Shown: positions 25,390 to 34,025, counted from the stretch's first letter. The stretch is 64,000 bases of DNA from Halorussus salinisoli (GCA_005239435.1 SZNP01000005.1:124001-188000); one strand, 5' to 3'. The notes: generated by a model not told the origin, from the letters alone. Translations and numbers: made by a program.

Positions 25390-25792
25390 AAACGCGCTCC
25401 CACCAGCACTCGCTCGACGTCACATAGATCTCCGGCGCGTGCTGGCGCGACCCGAACCGCGGGTCGCGCCACGGCGCGCGAGGGACGAGTGAGCGGAGCG
25501 AACGAGGAGGTTGGGGAGGCGTGAGGCCCGCGGTTGCGGTGCGGTGCTGTGCGGGGCCGTCCGGGGGCATGCGGTGCTGTGCGGTTGCGGTACTCCTTGG
25601 CTCGAGGAGTAGCTACCTTCGCTACTTTTCACCGCCCTCCACCTCCAACTCGTACTCCACTTCCACCTTCACCTCCGACCACACGACCACGAAAACGAAG
25701 ACCTCCAACCCCGACTCCAACTTACCCCGGATACTCCCCGAGGGTTTCACGCGGCCACAGACCCTAACCGCGTGAGAACCCTTCTTTCCAAC
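25390..25792 (+). repeat. gene-free stretch with bipartite hairpin repeat (modules A and B) and short tandem duplication
   Basis: Module A is a perfect 12-base inverted repeat, TGGCGCGACCCG (25443-25454) and CGGGTCGCGCCA (25460-25471). Module B, GGTTGGGGAGGCGTGAGG then CCCGCGGTTGCGGTGCGG, covers 25509-25544. A GCGGTGCTGTGCGG unit is then repeated around 25540-25590. From 25630 to 25740 the plus strand is pyrimidine-biased with many CTCCAAC/TTCCACC steps. The only ORFs here are short and look like shadows. The same A-B arrangement occurs near 48.3 kb and inverted near 4.3 and 62.4 kb. Confidence 0.7.
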
Positions 25793-26227
25793 ATGCCGAA
25801 CGACCCCTACACCGACGACGAGTACGACGACACGTACAAGAAGGTCCACGGGGACGAACCCGCGCGCGACCAGTACGCGGGCGACGAGGCGACAGACGAC
25901 ACCTTCTTCCCCTCCGGCGTCGGCGGGACGCTCTCGCCGACTGGGTGGGGAATCTGGCCGTCGAACAGCAGCGTGGATGCCGACTACGACGGGACCGAAG
26001 GCAGGTCCGACGCGACCGAAGGCGAGTACGACCGGACCGCCGGGACCGGGCCGGCGACGACCGAATCGGACGACGAGGGCGGGACGTGGTTAGACGAGGG
26101 GCTCATCGGGGCCTTGCTTCTCGTCGGCGTCGTCCTGTTTTTCTTCCCCGAGCCAACGACCTCCGCTATCGGCATCGCCATGGTCGCGATGGGTGTGGTG
26201 GCGTGGATTGCTGACTGGGCGATGTAG
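25793..26227 (+). CDS. acidic membrane protein of unknown function
   Basis: The 144-residue protein is read from the ATG at 25793, since the upstream GTG at 25772 has no support. The N-terminal 90 residues are acidic and polar, rich in Asp and Tyr (PNDPYTDDEYDDTYKKV). Two hydrophobic helices follow at about residues 101-117 (LIGALLLVGVVLFFF) and 121-140 (TSAIGIAMVAMGVVAWIAD). Similar two-helix proteins are common in haloarchaea but I know no function. It is 63 bases ahead of the SDR gene. Confidence 0.65.
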   Translation: MPNDPYTDDEYDDTYKKVHGDEPARDQYAGDEATDDTFFPSGVGGTLSPTGWGIWPSNSSVDADYDGTEGRSDATEGEYDRTAGTGPATTESDDEGGTWLDEGLIGALLLVGVVLFFFPEPTTSAIGIAMVAMGVVAWIADWAM

Positions 26228-26290
26228 GCCGCCGACTGGCTCTCCGGAGCCAGTGCGATTACGGTGAGTCGGCCCGACGATGAGGTCGAG

Positions 26291-27073
26291 ATGGCAACGC
26301 TGAATCCCGACTTCTCCGACTCGACGGTAATCGTCACGGGCGCGAGCGCGGGCATCGGTCGCGCCGTCGCGCTCGCGTTCGGGGACGCGGGCGCGACAGT
26401 CCTCGCCGCCGACGTGCGGGAGGATCCGAAAGCCGAGACCGAGTCGGCTCCGACCCACGAGAAAATCCGCGACGCGGGCGCCGAGGCCGAGTACGTCGAG
26501 ACCGACGTGGCCGACCCCGACCAGATTCGGACCCTGATAGAGGCGGCCCGCGAATTCGGCGGCGTGGACGTGATGGTGAACAACGCCGGAATCTACACCA
26601 AGCGGAGGTTCCGCGAGGTGACGCCCGAGGAGTTCGAAGAAGTACACGCGGTCAACGCTCGCGGGACCTTCTTCGGGACTCAAATCGCCGCCAACGACAT
26701 GATAGACCGCGGAGAACCGGGCGTCGTCGTCAACACCTCCTCGGACACGCAGGGCCGGGCGGCGTGGGACCACAGCCACTACGCCGCGACCAAGGGCGCG
26801 ATTCGGATGATAACCCGGAGCGCGGCCCTCGAACTCGCCCGGGAAGACGTGCGGGTCAACGCCGTCGCGCCCGGTCCGGTCGCCACCGAAATCCGCGAAG
26901 GCTGGTCGGAGGAGGCCGAGGAGATGGAACCCGAGAGCGACACCCCCGGTCTCCCCTTGCGGGCCGCCGACCCCGAGGAACTCGCCGGAGCGTACCTCTT
27001 TCTGGCGAGTGATGCGGCCTCCTACGTGACCGGCGAGACGGTCTGGGTCGACGGCGGCGGCCACGTCTGCTGA
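26291..27073 (+). CDS. SDR family oxidoreductase
   Basis: The 260-residue classical short-chain dehydrogenase has TGASAGIG for cofactor binding, NNAG, the catalytic Ser in VVNTSSDTQG, and YxxxK as HYAATKGA. It ends with GETVWVDGGGH, typical of the family. Asp in the first beta strand (AADVRED) suggests NAD rather than NADP. The substrate is unknown. I prefer the ATG at 26291 over the upstream frame. The P450 gene follows on the same strand after 94 bases, so the two could share a pathway. Confidence 0.93.
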   Translation: MATLNPDFSDSTVIVTGASAGIGRAVALAFGDAGATVLAADVREDPKAETESAPTHEKIRDAGAEAEYVETDVADPDQIRTLIEAAREFGGVDVMVNNAGIYTKRRFREVTPEEFEEVHAVNARGTFFGTQIAANDMIDRGEPGVVVNTSSDTQGRAAWDHSHYAATKGAIRMITRSAALELAREDVRVNAVAPGPVATEIREGWSEEAEEMEPESDTPGLPLRAADPEELAGAYLFLASDAASYVTGETVWVDGGGHVC

Positions 27074-27167
27074 CCGTCCGGGTACGGTCGTCGTCCCGGA
27101 GGACTGCCAGCGGTCCGGCGAGTCCGATGGCGCGTAAGTTTAATCCGATTGCAAGCTAACGTGTCGC

Positions 27168-28511
27168 ATGGCCGACCGACAGCCACGCGGCCCGACCGGT
27201 ATCCCGGTGTTCGGCAGTTCGCTCGATTTCGCGGCTGACCCGCTGGGATTCATGGAGGAGTGCGCGCGGGAGTACGGCGACTTCGCACGCATCGACACGC
27301 TGAACCGCGAGGTGTACCTGCTGACCGACCCCGAGGGAATCGAGTACGTCCTGACCGAGAACTACGGGAACTACCGGAAACCGGACCTCGACGGCGAGGG
27401 ACTGGACGGGCTACTGGGCGACGGTCTCCTGACCAGCGAGGGCGACCTGTGGAGGAGCCAGCGAAAGCGCATCCAACCCGCGTTCTTCCGCGAGCAGTTA
27501 GACCGCTACGCAGAGACGATGGTCGGGGACGCCCGCGAACTCGCCGAGACGTGGAGCGTCGGCGACCGTATCGAGGGGGACTCGGCGATGTCGCAACTCA
27601 CACTCCGTATCATCGTGGAGACCGTTCTCGGTGCGGAACTCGGCGGCATGGAGCGCGAAATCTCCGAGGCGCTGATCGACGTGAGCGGGCGATTCCGATC
27701 CGACGACGTGCGGAGTTTGGTCCCCGCGGACGTGCCGACGCCGCGAAACGTGAAGTATCGACGCGGCGAACGCCGCCTCGAACGCGTCGTTCGGGACATC
27801 GTTCGGCAGCACGAGCGCGGCGAGAGAACGGAAGACGGTGGCGACATGCTCAGTCTGCTCCTTCGGGCGAGAGACGCAGGCGCGGTCGAAATCGACGACG
27901 AACAGATTCGCGACGAGGTACTGACGATGCTTCTCGCTGGCCACGACACGACGGCGCTCACGCTGACCTACTCGTGGTACCTGCTCTCGGAGAACCAGGA
28001 GGCACGGCGGAGGTTCCACGCCGAACTCGACGCGGTCGTCGGCGATTCGGATCCGACGGTCGAAGACGTCCAACGACTCGACTACACCGAACGGGTCGTG
28101 AAGGAGGCGATGCGACTCTATCCGCCCGCCTACACTATCTATCGAGAAGCGAACGCGGACGACAGCGTGACGGGATTCCACCTCCCGGAGGGAGCCATCG
28201 TCTCGATGCCCCAATGGGTCGTCCACCGCGATCCGCGCTGGTGGGACGACCCCGACGGGTTCCGGCCCGAGCGATGGAGCGACGAGGCGCGCGACGACGC
28301 CTCGCGCCCGGACTACGCTTACTATCCCTTCGGCGGCGGGCCGCGACGGTGTATCGGCGAGGAGTTCGCCACGCGCGAGGCCAAGTTCGTACTTGCGACC
28401 ATCGGTCGCCGGTTCGAGTTGGAGTACGCGGGCCGCGACGAACCGGAACTTATTCCCATGGTGACGTTACACCCGGAACCACCCGTGGAGTTCGACGTGA
28501 AAGCGCGGTAG
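27168..28511 (+). CDS. cytochrome P450
   Basis: The 447-residue soluble P450 has the I-helix oxygen motif AGHDTT, the K-helix ExxR (KEAMRLYPP), and the haem loop FGGGPRRCIGEEFA with the axial Cys at residue 395. There is no membrane anchor. It resembles the CYP102/CYP174-like group seen in haloarchaea, with the QRKRIQPAF C-helix motif. A redox partner is not adjacent. The substrate is unknown, and lipid or carotenoid oxidation is a guess. A T-rich run (CTTTTCCTGTCCTTTTT) about 90 bases after the stop may be the terminator. Confidence 0.95.
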   Translation: MADRQPRGPTGIPVFGSSLDFAADPLGFMEECAREYGDFARIDTLNREVYLLTDPEGIEYVLTENYGNYRKPDLDGEGLDGLLGDGLLTSEGDLWRSQRKRIQPAFFREQLDRYAETMVGDARELAETWSVGDRIEGDSAMSQLTLRIIVETVLGAELGGMEREISEALIDVSGRFRSDDVRSLVPADVPTPRNVKYRRGERRLERVVRDIVRQHERGERTEDGGDMLSLLLRARDAGAVEIDDEQIRDEVLTMLLAGHDTTALTLTYSWYLLSENQEARRRFHAELDAVVGDSDPTVEDVQRLDYTERVVKEAMRLYPPAYTIYREANADDSVTGFHLPEGAIVSMPQWVVHRDPRWWDDPDGFRPERWSDEARDDASRPDYAYYPFGGGPRRCIGEEFATREAKFVLATIGRRFELEYAGRDEPELIPMVTLHPEPPVEFDVKAR

Positions 28512-28639
28512 AAGGGTCAGGGACGGCAGATAGGGCCGAAAACCTGAAAAGCTTTCTGTAGAATAATTATAAAACGCCGCGCGTAGGATGGAGGAATTAT
28601 CTTTTCCTGTCCTTTTTATTATAATTTTCTTGTTTATAA

Positions 28640-28680
28640 CATTTAGTAAATTAGATAATAACAGCAGAAATATATAGGGT
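28640..28680 (+). promoter_or_regulatory. AT-rich promoter region of the 44-residue membrane peptide gene
   Basis: The bases before the ATG at 28685 are markedly AT-rich, with TTAGATAATAAC about 25-35 bases upstream (leaderless TATA position) and AAATATATAG closer in. Such low GC is exceptional beside the GC-rich P450 gene and may indicate that the locus to its right was acquired. Confidence 0.4.
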
Positions 28681-28684
28681 TGGT

Positions 28685-28819
28685 ATGGCACATCAATCCG
28701 ACTTCCGGAACTGGCTTGCGGAGAATCCAAAAATGATGGGCGCGCTATGGGCACTAATTGTAATCCTCGCAGAAACGGGAAAGGTAGCTGCTGACAACGG
28801 CACTGTCATTGGCCCTTAG
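28685..28819 (+). CDS. DUF7503 family small membrane peptide
   Basis: This 44-residue ORF starts MAHQSDFRNWLAENPKMMG and ends ADNGTVIGP. The pattern WLAENP-(K/R)MMG, a hydrophobic helix (residues about 17-33, ALWALIVILAE) and a C-terminal GP match the haloarchaeal DUF7503 family of tiny proteins. Its function is unknown. Its stop TAG (28817-28819) overlaps the stop TAA (complement of 28816-28818) of the convergent CHAT gene, so the two 3' ends interlock. The position next to CHAT and DUF7504 genes suggests a joint function, perhaps as a membrane effector or anchor. That is inference. Confidence 0.75.
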   Translation: MAHQSDFRNWLAENPKMMGALWALIVILAETGKVAADNGTVIGP

Positions 28820-30978
28820 ACCTCCTTTAACCAGACGTCGCTCCAAACTAGTTCCTCGTTTACTATTAGTGGTCTCGTCCGGCCTTCTAGGAGTTCGTGC
28901 AGTACGTTGTGAGCCACTTCGGTGTGGCCGCACGCCCCGACGCCAAAGAACATGCCCTCAATGCCGGGTAAGTACGATTCGATGACTGATCCGGCACCGT
29001 GTCTTTGGTTGGGGTACGCATAAAATTCGGCTACTAATTTACCATCCGTTTCGGTCTCGTCGGGGAAAACGTGATACATGATCGGCATTCCAGTCTCGGT
29101 TTGCGTTATCGTTACTCCCGGGTCCCCTGCCACCAGATAATCCCGACCGATCGACGTGTACTTCCGGACTATCTCCATCGAATATCCTACGCTGAATCCG
29201 TGGTGAAGGAGCTTTGCGAGGGTTTCGCCGACTTCCACTGCCCCACCGTTCCCTACGTCGCCCAGACTCACTACTGCCGCGTTCGCCCCTGCCTCGACGA
29301 GCGCGATGCCTTGGTCGTGCGACCGACAACCATTCAACAGCACTGTCGTCGCACCGGTCTCTTCGACTGTCTCCGCGTCCAGGATCCCGTCCCGGCACTC
29401 GAATCCGAGTCCGTCGATGTGGCCGATGAAGTGGAATACATGGTTGTCTTCGGCCAGAAGGTCTCTGAGTTCGCCTGTCGAAACGTCGAACCGACAGTCT
29501 ACGTCAACGTACACGTCGTCTCGACTGCCGTATACCTCCGAGACGGCGTCCCACTCTGCTCGCATCTCGTCGTCGTTGCAGACCACCGTGATTTCGATGA
29601 CTCCCTCCTCGTGTTCGGGCGTCTCGTTCCGGAACGCCTCGACGAGTAGCTTCGAACCACTCTCGGGCGTCTTGTCGCCGACGTAGGCCTGCTCCAGCGC
29701 GTCCACCTCCGGAAGCGGGACGTACTCGCCGACGCCGGGCACGCCACGCCCGTTCGTAGAATCGTCGTCCGGGGGCGAGCGCGGCGCACGAGTGTCGGCC
29801 GACCGCACGAAGTCGTCGCCGCGGGCGGGTTCGGCGCGGCGCACGAACGACCCGAGGGCGTCCTCGGTCACGCGTTGGCTTTCTGTCGGGTTCCACGCTT
29901 CGCCGACGGGTGACTCTATGCGGACCAATGGGAGGTCGTCGACGACGTACGGGAGAAGTTCGACCGCCGACGCGTCCGGTTCGACGTGTGTGGCGCGGTG
30001 CCACGTCGGTGTGATGGAGTCGACAGCTTCGTCGGGCACCGAGAGGTACGTCGCCAATCGCTCGGCGAGCGGCGTCTCGTATAGGGCCTCGAAGTCGAGG
30101 TCCACCTGCGGTTCGAGGACCTCGCGCTCGTGAAGTTCGACCGGGAAGTACCCCTCGGTCCGGGTCACGCAGTCGAGAAGGAGGACTCGCTTCAGGAGGT
30201 CTCCGGCGGTCTCCGCGATTTCCGCGGCGTCGTCGCCGAGGTGCCGGGCGACTCCGGTCCCGGTGTCGGTAGTCAGACGGGCAATCTCGCTCGGCACCAG
30301 ATTCGCGCCCAGGTAGTACGCGAGCGGGGCGACACCGTAGATGGGGCCGTACTCGGGTGGGACCTCGATGGAGATACCGGTGTCGGGCGCCTCGAGACCA
30401 TCGGGAATCGACAGTTCGTCGCTGCGCTCGACGCGCGGCGGGTGCCCGCGCAGGGTCGGCCAAGCGTGTTCGGGCGAGGTGGTCTTGAGCGCCGAGGAGA
30501 ACGCCGATACCGCCTCCATCACGGCCTCCGGGTCGTCGGGTACGGTGATGGTCCCCGCCGGAGAACTGTGATACGACCGGGCACCGACGCGGACCGTCGT
30601 CGCTTCGCCGAAATCGATGGTCACGTCGTCGGCGTCGGCCGCTATCTCCAGGGAACTCCCGACTCGGAGGTAGAGTTTCATCGGCGCGTGAAAGTCCAGC
30701 AGGTACTCGTCGGGCGGGAACTCCCGGCGGGTCGGTGGACTGATCGAGGCGTGATGGCTCCCGTCTGGCGAGCGAACGTCCACCGGAATCGTGTACGGGA
30801 GCGCGAGTTCGTCGGTCCGAATCTCGCAGGCGGTGTCCACCGGAAACGGGAACCCGTCCGTCGTCGCCGGCATCGGGGCTATCGGCGTCGTCGTCCGGAG
30901 CGTGAACCGCCGGGACTCGATGGGGTCGAGTATCTCGATTCCGGCGGTGGTGGTCAGCGAGTCGAACTCGGGGTGCAT
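28816..30978 (-). CDS. CHAT-domain (caspase-like) protein
   Basis: The 720-residue protein has no signal peptide or membrane helix. Residues 1-200 look beta-rich (repeated FTLRTTTPI-type strands). The middle (about 205-380) is alpha-rich with PPEYGPIYGVAPLAYYLGA, and 385-415 is a polar linker. The C-terminal half carries a caspase-like core: HVFHFIGHIDG with the probable catalytic His520 and TTVLLNGCRSHDQG with the probable Cys551, then GANAAVVSLGDVGN. CHAT proteases act in prokaryotic defence and programmed cell death, usually with a sensor and an effector. The DUF7504 gene lies 70 bases upstream on the same strand, and the DUF7503 peptide gene overlaps its 3' end convergently. The substrate is unknown. 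Confidence 0.82.
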   Translation of the reverse strand: MHPEFDSLTTTAGIEILDPIESRRFTLRTTTPIAPMPATTDGFPFPVDTACEIRTDELALPYTIPVDVRSPDGSHHASISPPTRREFPPDEYLLDFHAPMKLYLRVGSSLEIAADADDVTIDFGEATTVRVGARSYHSSPAGTITVPDDPEAVMEAVSAFSSALKTTSPEHAWPTLRGHPPRVERSDELSIPDGLEAPDTGISIEVPPEYGPIYGVAPLAYYLGANLVPSEIARLTTDTGTGVARHLGDDAAEIAETAGDLLKRVLLLDCVTRTEGYFPVELHEREVLEPQVDLDFEALYETPLAERLATYLSVPDEAVDSITPTWHRATHVEPDASAVELLPYVVDDLPLVRIESPVGEAWNPTESQRVTEDALGSFVRRAEPARGDDFVRSADTRAPRSPPDDDSTNGRGVPGVGEYVPLPEVDALEQAYVGDKTPESGSKLLVEAFRNETPEHEEGVIEITVVCNDDEMRAEWDAVSEVYGSRDDVYVDVDCRFDVSTGELRDLLAEDNHVFHFIGHIDGLGFECRDGILDAETVEETGATTVLLNGCRSHDQGIALVEAGANAAVVSLGDVGNGGAVEVGETLAKLLHHGFSVGYSMEIVRKYTSIGRDYLVAGDPGVTITQTETGMPIMYHVFPDETETDGKLVAEFYAYPNQRHGAGSVIESYLPGIEGMFFGVGACGHTEVAHNVLHELLEGRTRPLIVNEELVWSDVWLKEV

Positions 30979-31048
30979 ACTGTGGGTCGGGATACGTCGT
31001 AGTCAGCCGAGGAACTCCAGCGGTTAAAAGCCCGGGGTCAGTTCCGTT

Positions 31049-31792
31049 TCAGAGCCGAACCCAGTCGGTGGTCAGGTCCCGGGTCGGGACGTGCCACCGC
31101 TGTTGGGCGTCGTGGGCGTCGTGGGCGTCCGGATTGACCGACCGGATCTCGATTACGGCGTCTACGTCGCCGACCAGTGCCTGCACGCGCTCGCTGTCGT
31201 AGTCGTCTTTCAGGAGATAGTGGGCCATCGCGCCGTGGTCACGGACGTAGCCCCCGACCATCCGGAGACATCGCTGCACCACGTCTTCGCCGTGGTGGTC
31301 GAACAGGCTGCCGAGCGAGTCGATGCCGAGGCGTAACTCCGCGGGTCGGAGACCGTCGGCGCGGCGGTCGAACTCCTCGATGCCCTCCACGAGCGCGGTC
31401 TGTAATCCGTCGAGTTGCGGGTCGGCGACTCGGGTTTCCGGTATCCTGACGAGGTCCGTCGGGTCGGCTGGTGTCGTCGCCGACGTGACCGACCGCGGTG
31501 TGACGGCGTGATTGACCAGTTTCGTCGTCTCGGCCAGCGGGCGTGGAACCTCGTCCGGGTCGGGGAGTCGCTCTGCGATACTCCGCGAACTCGCGTCAGT
31601 CACGGCAAGTAGGCGGTAGCGAAGGGCTTCTGGGTCCCCGAGGAGGTTCTCGCTCGCGCGCACGAACAGTTCCGGACGCGCGTCTCCGACGACCAGCAGA
31701 TTACAGCCAGTGGCCTTGAGTTCGTTCAGCAGACTCAGAAAGTCGATGAACTCGTCGTCGTAACCGTGCGCGTCGGAACTGTCTGTTCCCAT
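31049..31792 (-). CDS. DUF7504 family protein with degenerate RecA/KaiC-like fold
   Basis: The 247-residue protein starts MGTDSSDAHGYDDEFIDFLS. It has the order of a RecA-type ATPase, with a strand plus loop at NLLVVGDARPELFVRAS and a later LRLGIDSLGSLFDHHG strand at the Walker B position. The P-loop residues GK(S/T) are missing, so ATP hydrolysis is unlikely. DUF7504 proteins are haloarchaeal and uncharacterised, and from memory often occur with DUF7503. It is transcribed towards the CHAT gene, probably as first gene of an operon. A short DAHDAHDA repeat lies near the C-terminus. Confidence 0.7.
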   Translation of the reverse strand: MGTDSSDAHGYDDEFIDFLSLLNELKATGCNLLVVGDARPELFVRASENLLGDPEALRYRLLAVTDASSRSIAERLPDPDEVPRPLAETTKLVNHAVTPRSVTSATTPADPTDLVRIPETRVADPQLDGLQTALVEGIEEFDRRADGLRPAELRLGIDSLGSLFDHHGEDVVQRCLRMVGGYVRDHGAMAHYLLKDDYDSERVQALVGDVDAVIEIRSVNPDAHDAHDAQQRWHVPTRDLTTDWVRL

Positions 31793-31825
31793 CGCTCGTA
31801 CTGGGCTACTCTATGGCACGCCGAG

Positions 31826-31836
31826 TTATAAAATTT
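31826..31836 (-). promoter_or_regulatory. TATA-like box of the DUF7504-CHAT operon
   Basis: On the minus strand the sequence AAATTTTATAA lies about 34-44 bases before the ATG at 31792. It is the only AT-rich element in the short gap to the O-methyltransferase gene, and it fits a promoter giving a very short leader for DUF7504 and, by read-through, the CHAT gene. Confidence 0.45.
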
Positions 31837-31872
31837 CCTCATTCTGCGACTGGAACTTGGTTTCGAGTCGAG

Positions 31873-32535
31873 CTACGTTCGGAAACTCACCGCGATTCCC
31901 TCGCCGAGCGGAATCGCCACCGTCTCGAACGCCGGGTCGTCGCGGACCGCCAACAGGTAGTCGGCGATACCCCGGCTCTGGTCGTCCACGTCGTGGGGGT
32001 CGCCGCCTTCGAGTATCTCCAGAATCGTCTCGAAGTCCTGAATCCCGCTCTCCATTGCGTTGTCGGCGACGACGACGCCGCCCTCGGCCACCTTCTCGCG
32101 CACTGCGTCGAAGGCGTCGGGGTAGCCGTCCTTGTGGCAATCGACCAGCACCACGTCGAAGGGACCGTCGTGGCGCTCGACAGTTTCGAGCGCGTCGCCC
32201 TCCTCGAAGACGGCGCGGTCGGCGTATCCGCCTCGCTCCAGGAATTCGCGGGCGTCGTCGAGTTCGTCGGCGTCGTGTTCCGTCAGGACGATTTCGCCGT
32301 CCTCGGGGAGCGCCTCGGCGAACCAGTAGGCCGAGTAGCCGAACCCCGACCCGAACTCGAAGATCCGCTCGGCCTCGACCATCCGGGCGACGAGTCGCAG
32401 GAAGCCGCCGACCTCCGGACCGACCGTCGGGAAGCCGATCTCCTCCCCGTGGGCTTCCATCTCCCGCAGAGTGTCGTCGCGGTCGGGTACCATCGCGCTG
32501 ACGAATCGTCGGGTCTCCTCTGGCAGTAGGTCCAT
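31873..32535 (-). CDS. O-methyltransferase (class I SAM, catechol-OMT-like)
   Basis: The 220-residue protein starts MDLLPEETRRFVSAM. The SAM-binding motif is RIFEFGSGFGYSAYWFA, followed by EHDADELDDA, FEEGDALETVE and VVLVDCHKDGYPDAFDAV, with metal-ligand acids typical of cation-dependent O-methyltransferases (ADNAM). The ORF extends upstream but the ATG at 32535 fits the family. The acceptor is unknown. It is divergent from radA and separated from the DUF7504 gene by 80 bases. It shares the strand with the CHAT locus but has its own likely promoter. Confidence 0.9.
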   Translation of the reverse strand: MDLLPEETRRFVSAMVPDRDDTLREMEAHGEEIGFPTVGPEVGGFLRLVARMVEAERIFEFGSGFGYSAYWFAEALPEDGEIVLTEHDADELDDAREFLERGGYADRAVFEEGDALETVERHDGPFDVVLVDCHKDGYPDAFDAVREKVAEGGVVVADNAMESGIQDFETILEILEGGDPHDVDDQSRGIADYLLAVRDDPAFETVAIPLGEGIAVSFRT

Positions 32536-32848
32536 GGTCGAACGGTCGCGGGTCGCACAGTTAATCCTTGGCAGGCGTACCAGCAGTGGCGTACCAGCAG
32601 TCGACGAACAGGACTGCGCTCGGTGGGCCGAACCACCGGGACGCCCTCTGCGGATCCCACCACCGGCAGTCACTCGGCGCGGCGAACAGACGAAACTGGC
32701 CGTTTCGCTCCGTTTGCATACGAAACTGTCGGATACGTAGGAACTACCACCCGGGCGGCCGACGAAGCCGGACTTACGGCCGCGAGCAGTTTCACTTTCG
32801 GTCTCCTGTATACGCTACCTTATCACCTAGCGGTGCTAACCACACTCG
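32536..32848 (+). promoter_or_regulatory. divergent promoter region of the O-methyltransferase and radA genes, with a 14-base tandem repeat
   Basis: No ORF is supported. GGCGTACCAGCAGT occurs twice head to tail at 32574-32587 and 32588-32601, a perfect tandem duplication about 40 bases from the O-methyltransferase start. On the radA side, GTATACGC (about 32809) and CCTTATCACC (about 32817) are candidate basal promoter elements close to the ATG at 32849. No classical operator palindrome was seen. Confidence 0.45.
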
Positions 32849-33862
32849 ATGGCAGCAACAGAAGAACTCGACACGCTCCCAGGAGTAGGACCAGCGACCG
32901 CGGAGAAACTCAGAGACGCGGGCTACGACTCGTTCGCCTCCATCGCGGTGGCGAGTCCCGGCGAACTCTCGAACACCGCCGACGTGGGCGAGTCGAACGC
33001 CTCCGACATCATCCGCGCGGCCCGCGACGCCGCCGACGTGGGCGGCTTCGAGACCGGTTCGGACGTCCTCGAGCGCAGGGCCGAGATAGGCAAGGCGACG
33101 TGGAACGTCCCCGCGGTGGACGAGATGCTCGGCGGCGGGGTCGAAACCCAGTCGATCACCGAAGTGTACGGCGAGTTCGGTACTGGCAAGTCCCAAATCA
33201 CTCACCAACTCTCGGTCAACGCCCAACTGCCCCGCGAGTACGGCGGACTGGAGGGCGGGGTCCTCTTCGTGGACAGCGAGGACACGTTCCGCCCCGAGCG
33301 CATCGACGACATGGTTCGGGGACTCGAAGACGACGCCAAGCGAGCCGGGATGGACAGCCACGGCGTCGAAACCGAGGACGAACTAATCGAGGCGATGCTG
33401 GACCAGATTCACGTCGCCAAGGCGTTCAACTCCAACCACCAGATGCTCCTCGCGGAGAAGGCCAACGAACTCGCCAAGGAGTACGCCGACTCGGAGTGGC
33501 CGATTCGAATGGTCTGCGTGGACTCGCTGACGGCCCACTTCCGCGCCGAGTACGTCGGCCGCGGCGAACTCGCCGAGCGCCAGCAGAAACTCAACAAGCA
33601 CCTCCACGACCTCGTCCGGTTGGGGAGTCTCCACAACGCCGCGGTGGTCGTGACGAATCAGGTCCAGTCGAACCCCGATTCCTACTTCGGCGACCCGACC
33701 AAGCCCATCGGCGGCAACATCCTCGGGCACGCCTCGACGTTCCGTATCTACCTCCGCCAGTCGAAGGGCGAAAAGCGGGTCGTGCGCCTCGTGGACGCGC
33801 CGAACCTCGCCGACGGCGAGGCCGTGATGCGGGTGACTGGCGACGGACTGAAACCGGAGTAG
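32849..33862 (+). CDS. radA: DNA repair and recombination protein RadA
   Basis: The 337-residue archaeal Rad51/RecA homologue forms filaments on single-stranded DNA and drives strand exchange. It has an N-terminal helix-hairpin-helix domain ([20 protein letters not shown]), Walker [10 protein letters not shown], the SVNAQLP segment, Walker [15 protein letters not shown], the L1/L2 region with [14 protein letters not shown], and the signature [16 protein letters not shown]. The length is right for an intein-free RadA. It is followed by a GC-rich hairpin at 33871-33889. Confidence 0.97.
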   Translation: MAATEELDTLPGVGPATAEKLRDAGYDSFASIAVASPGELSNTADVGESNASDIIRAARDAADVGGFETGSDVLERRAEIGKATWNVPAVDEMLGGGVETQSITEVYGEFGTGKSQITHQLSVNAQLPREYGGLEGGVLFVDSEDTFRPERIDDMVRGLEDDAKRAGMDSHGVETEDELIEAMLDQIHVAKAFNSNHQMLLAEKANELAKEYADSEWPIRMVCVDSLTAHFRAEYVGRGELAERQQKLNKHLHDLVRLGSLHNAAVVVTNQVQSNPDSYFGDPTKPIGGNILGHASTFRIYLRQSKGEKRVVRLVDAPNLADGEAVMRVTGDGLKPE

Positions 33863-33870
33863 TCGCCTAC

Positions 33871-33889
33871 GCGCGACCGGCGGTCGCGC
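33871..33889. terminator. GC hairpin after radA (9-base stem, one-base centre)
   Basis: GCGCGACCG (33871-33879), a single G, then CGGTCGCGC (33881-33889) form a perfect inverted repeat 9 bases after the radA stop. It resembles the other single-base-centred intergenic palindromes at 14759 and 54397. An AT-rich patch with TTTTAGG follows around 33915-33960. It may mark the 3' end of the radA transcript. Confidence 0.5.
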
Positions 33890-34025
33890 CCGGAGGCTGA
33901 CTTTCACGTCTCTCGACAATATATTGGAATCTTTTAGGAATGAATATACTGCTCTAGTATGCACCGATCGTTCTAAGACCGGCGGCGGTGTCGGACCGAA
34001 GGAGTTCGGCCGACCGCGAGTCCGA

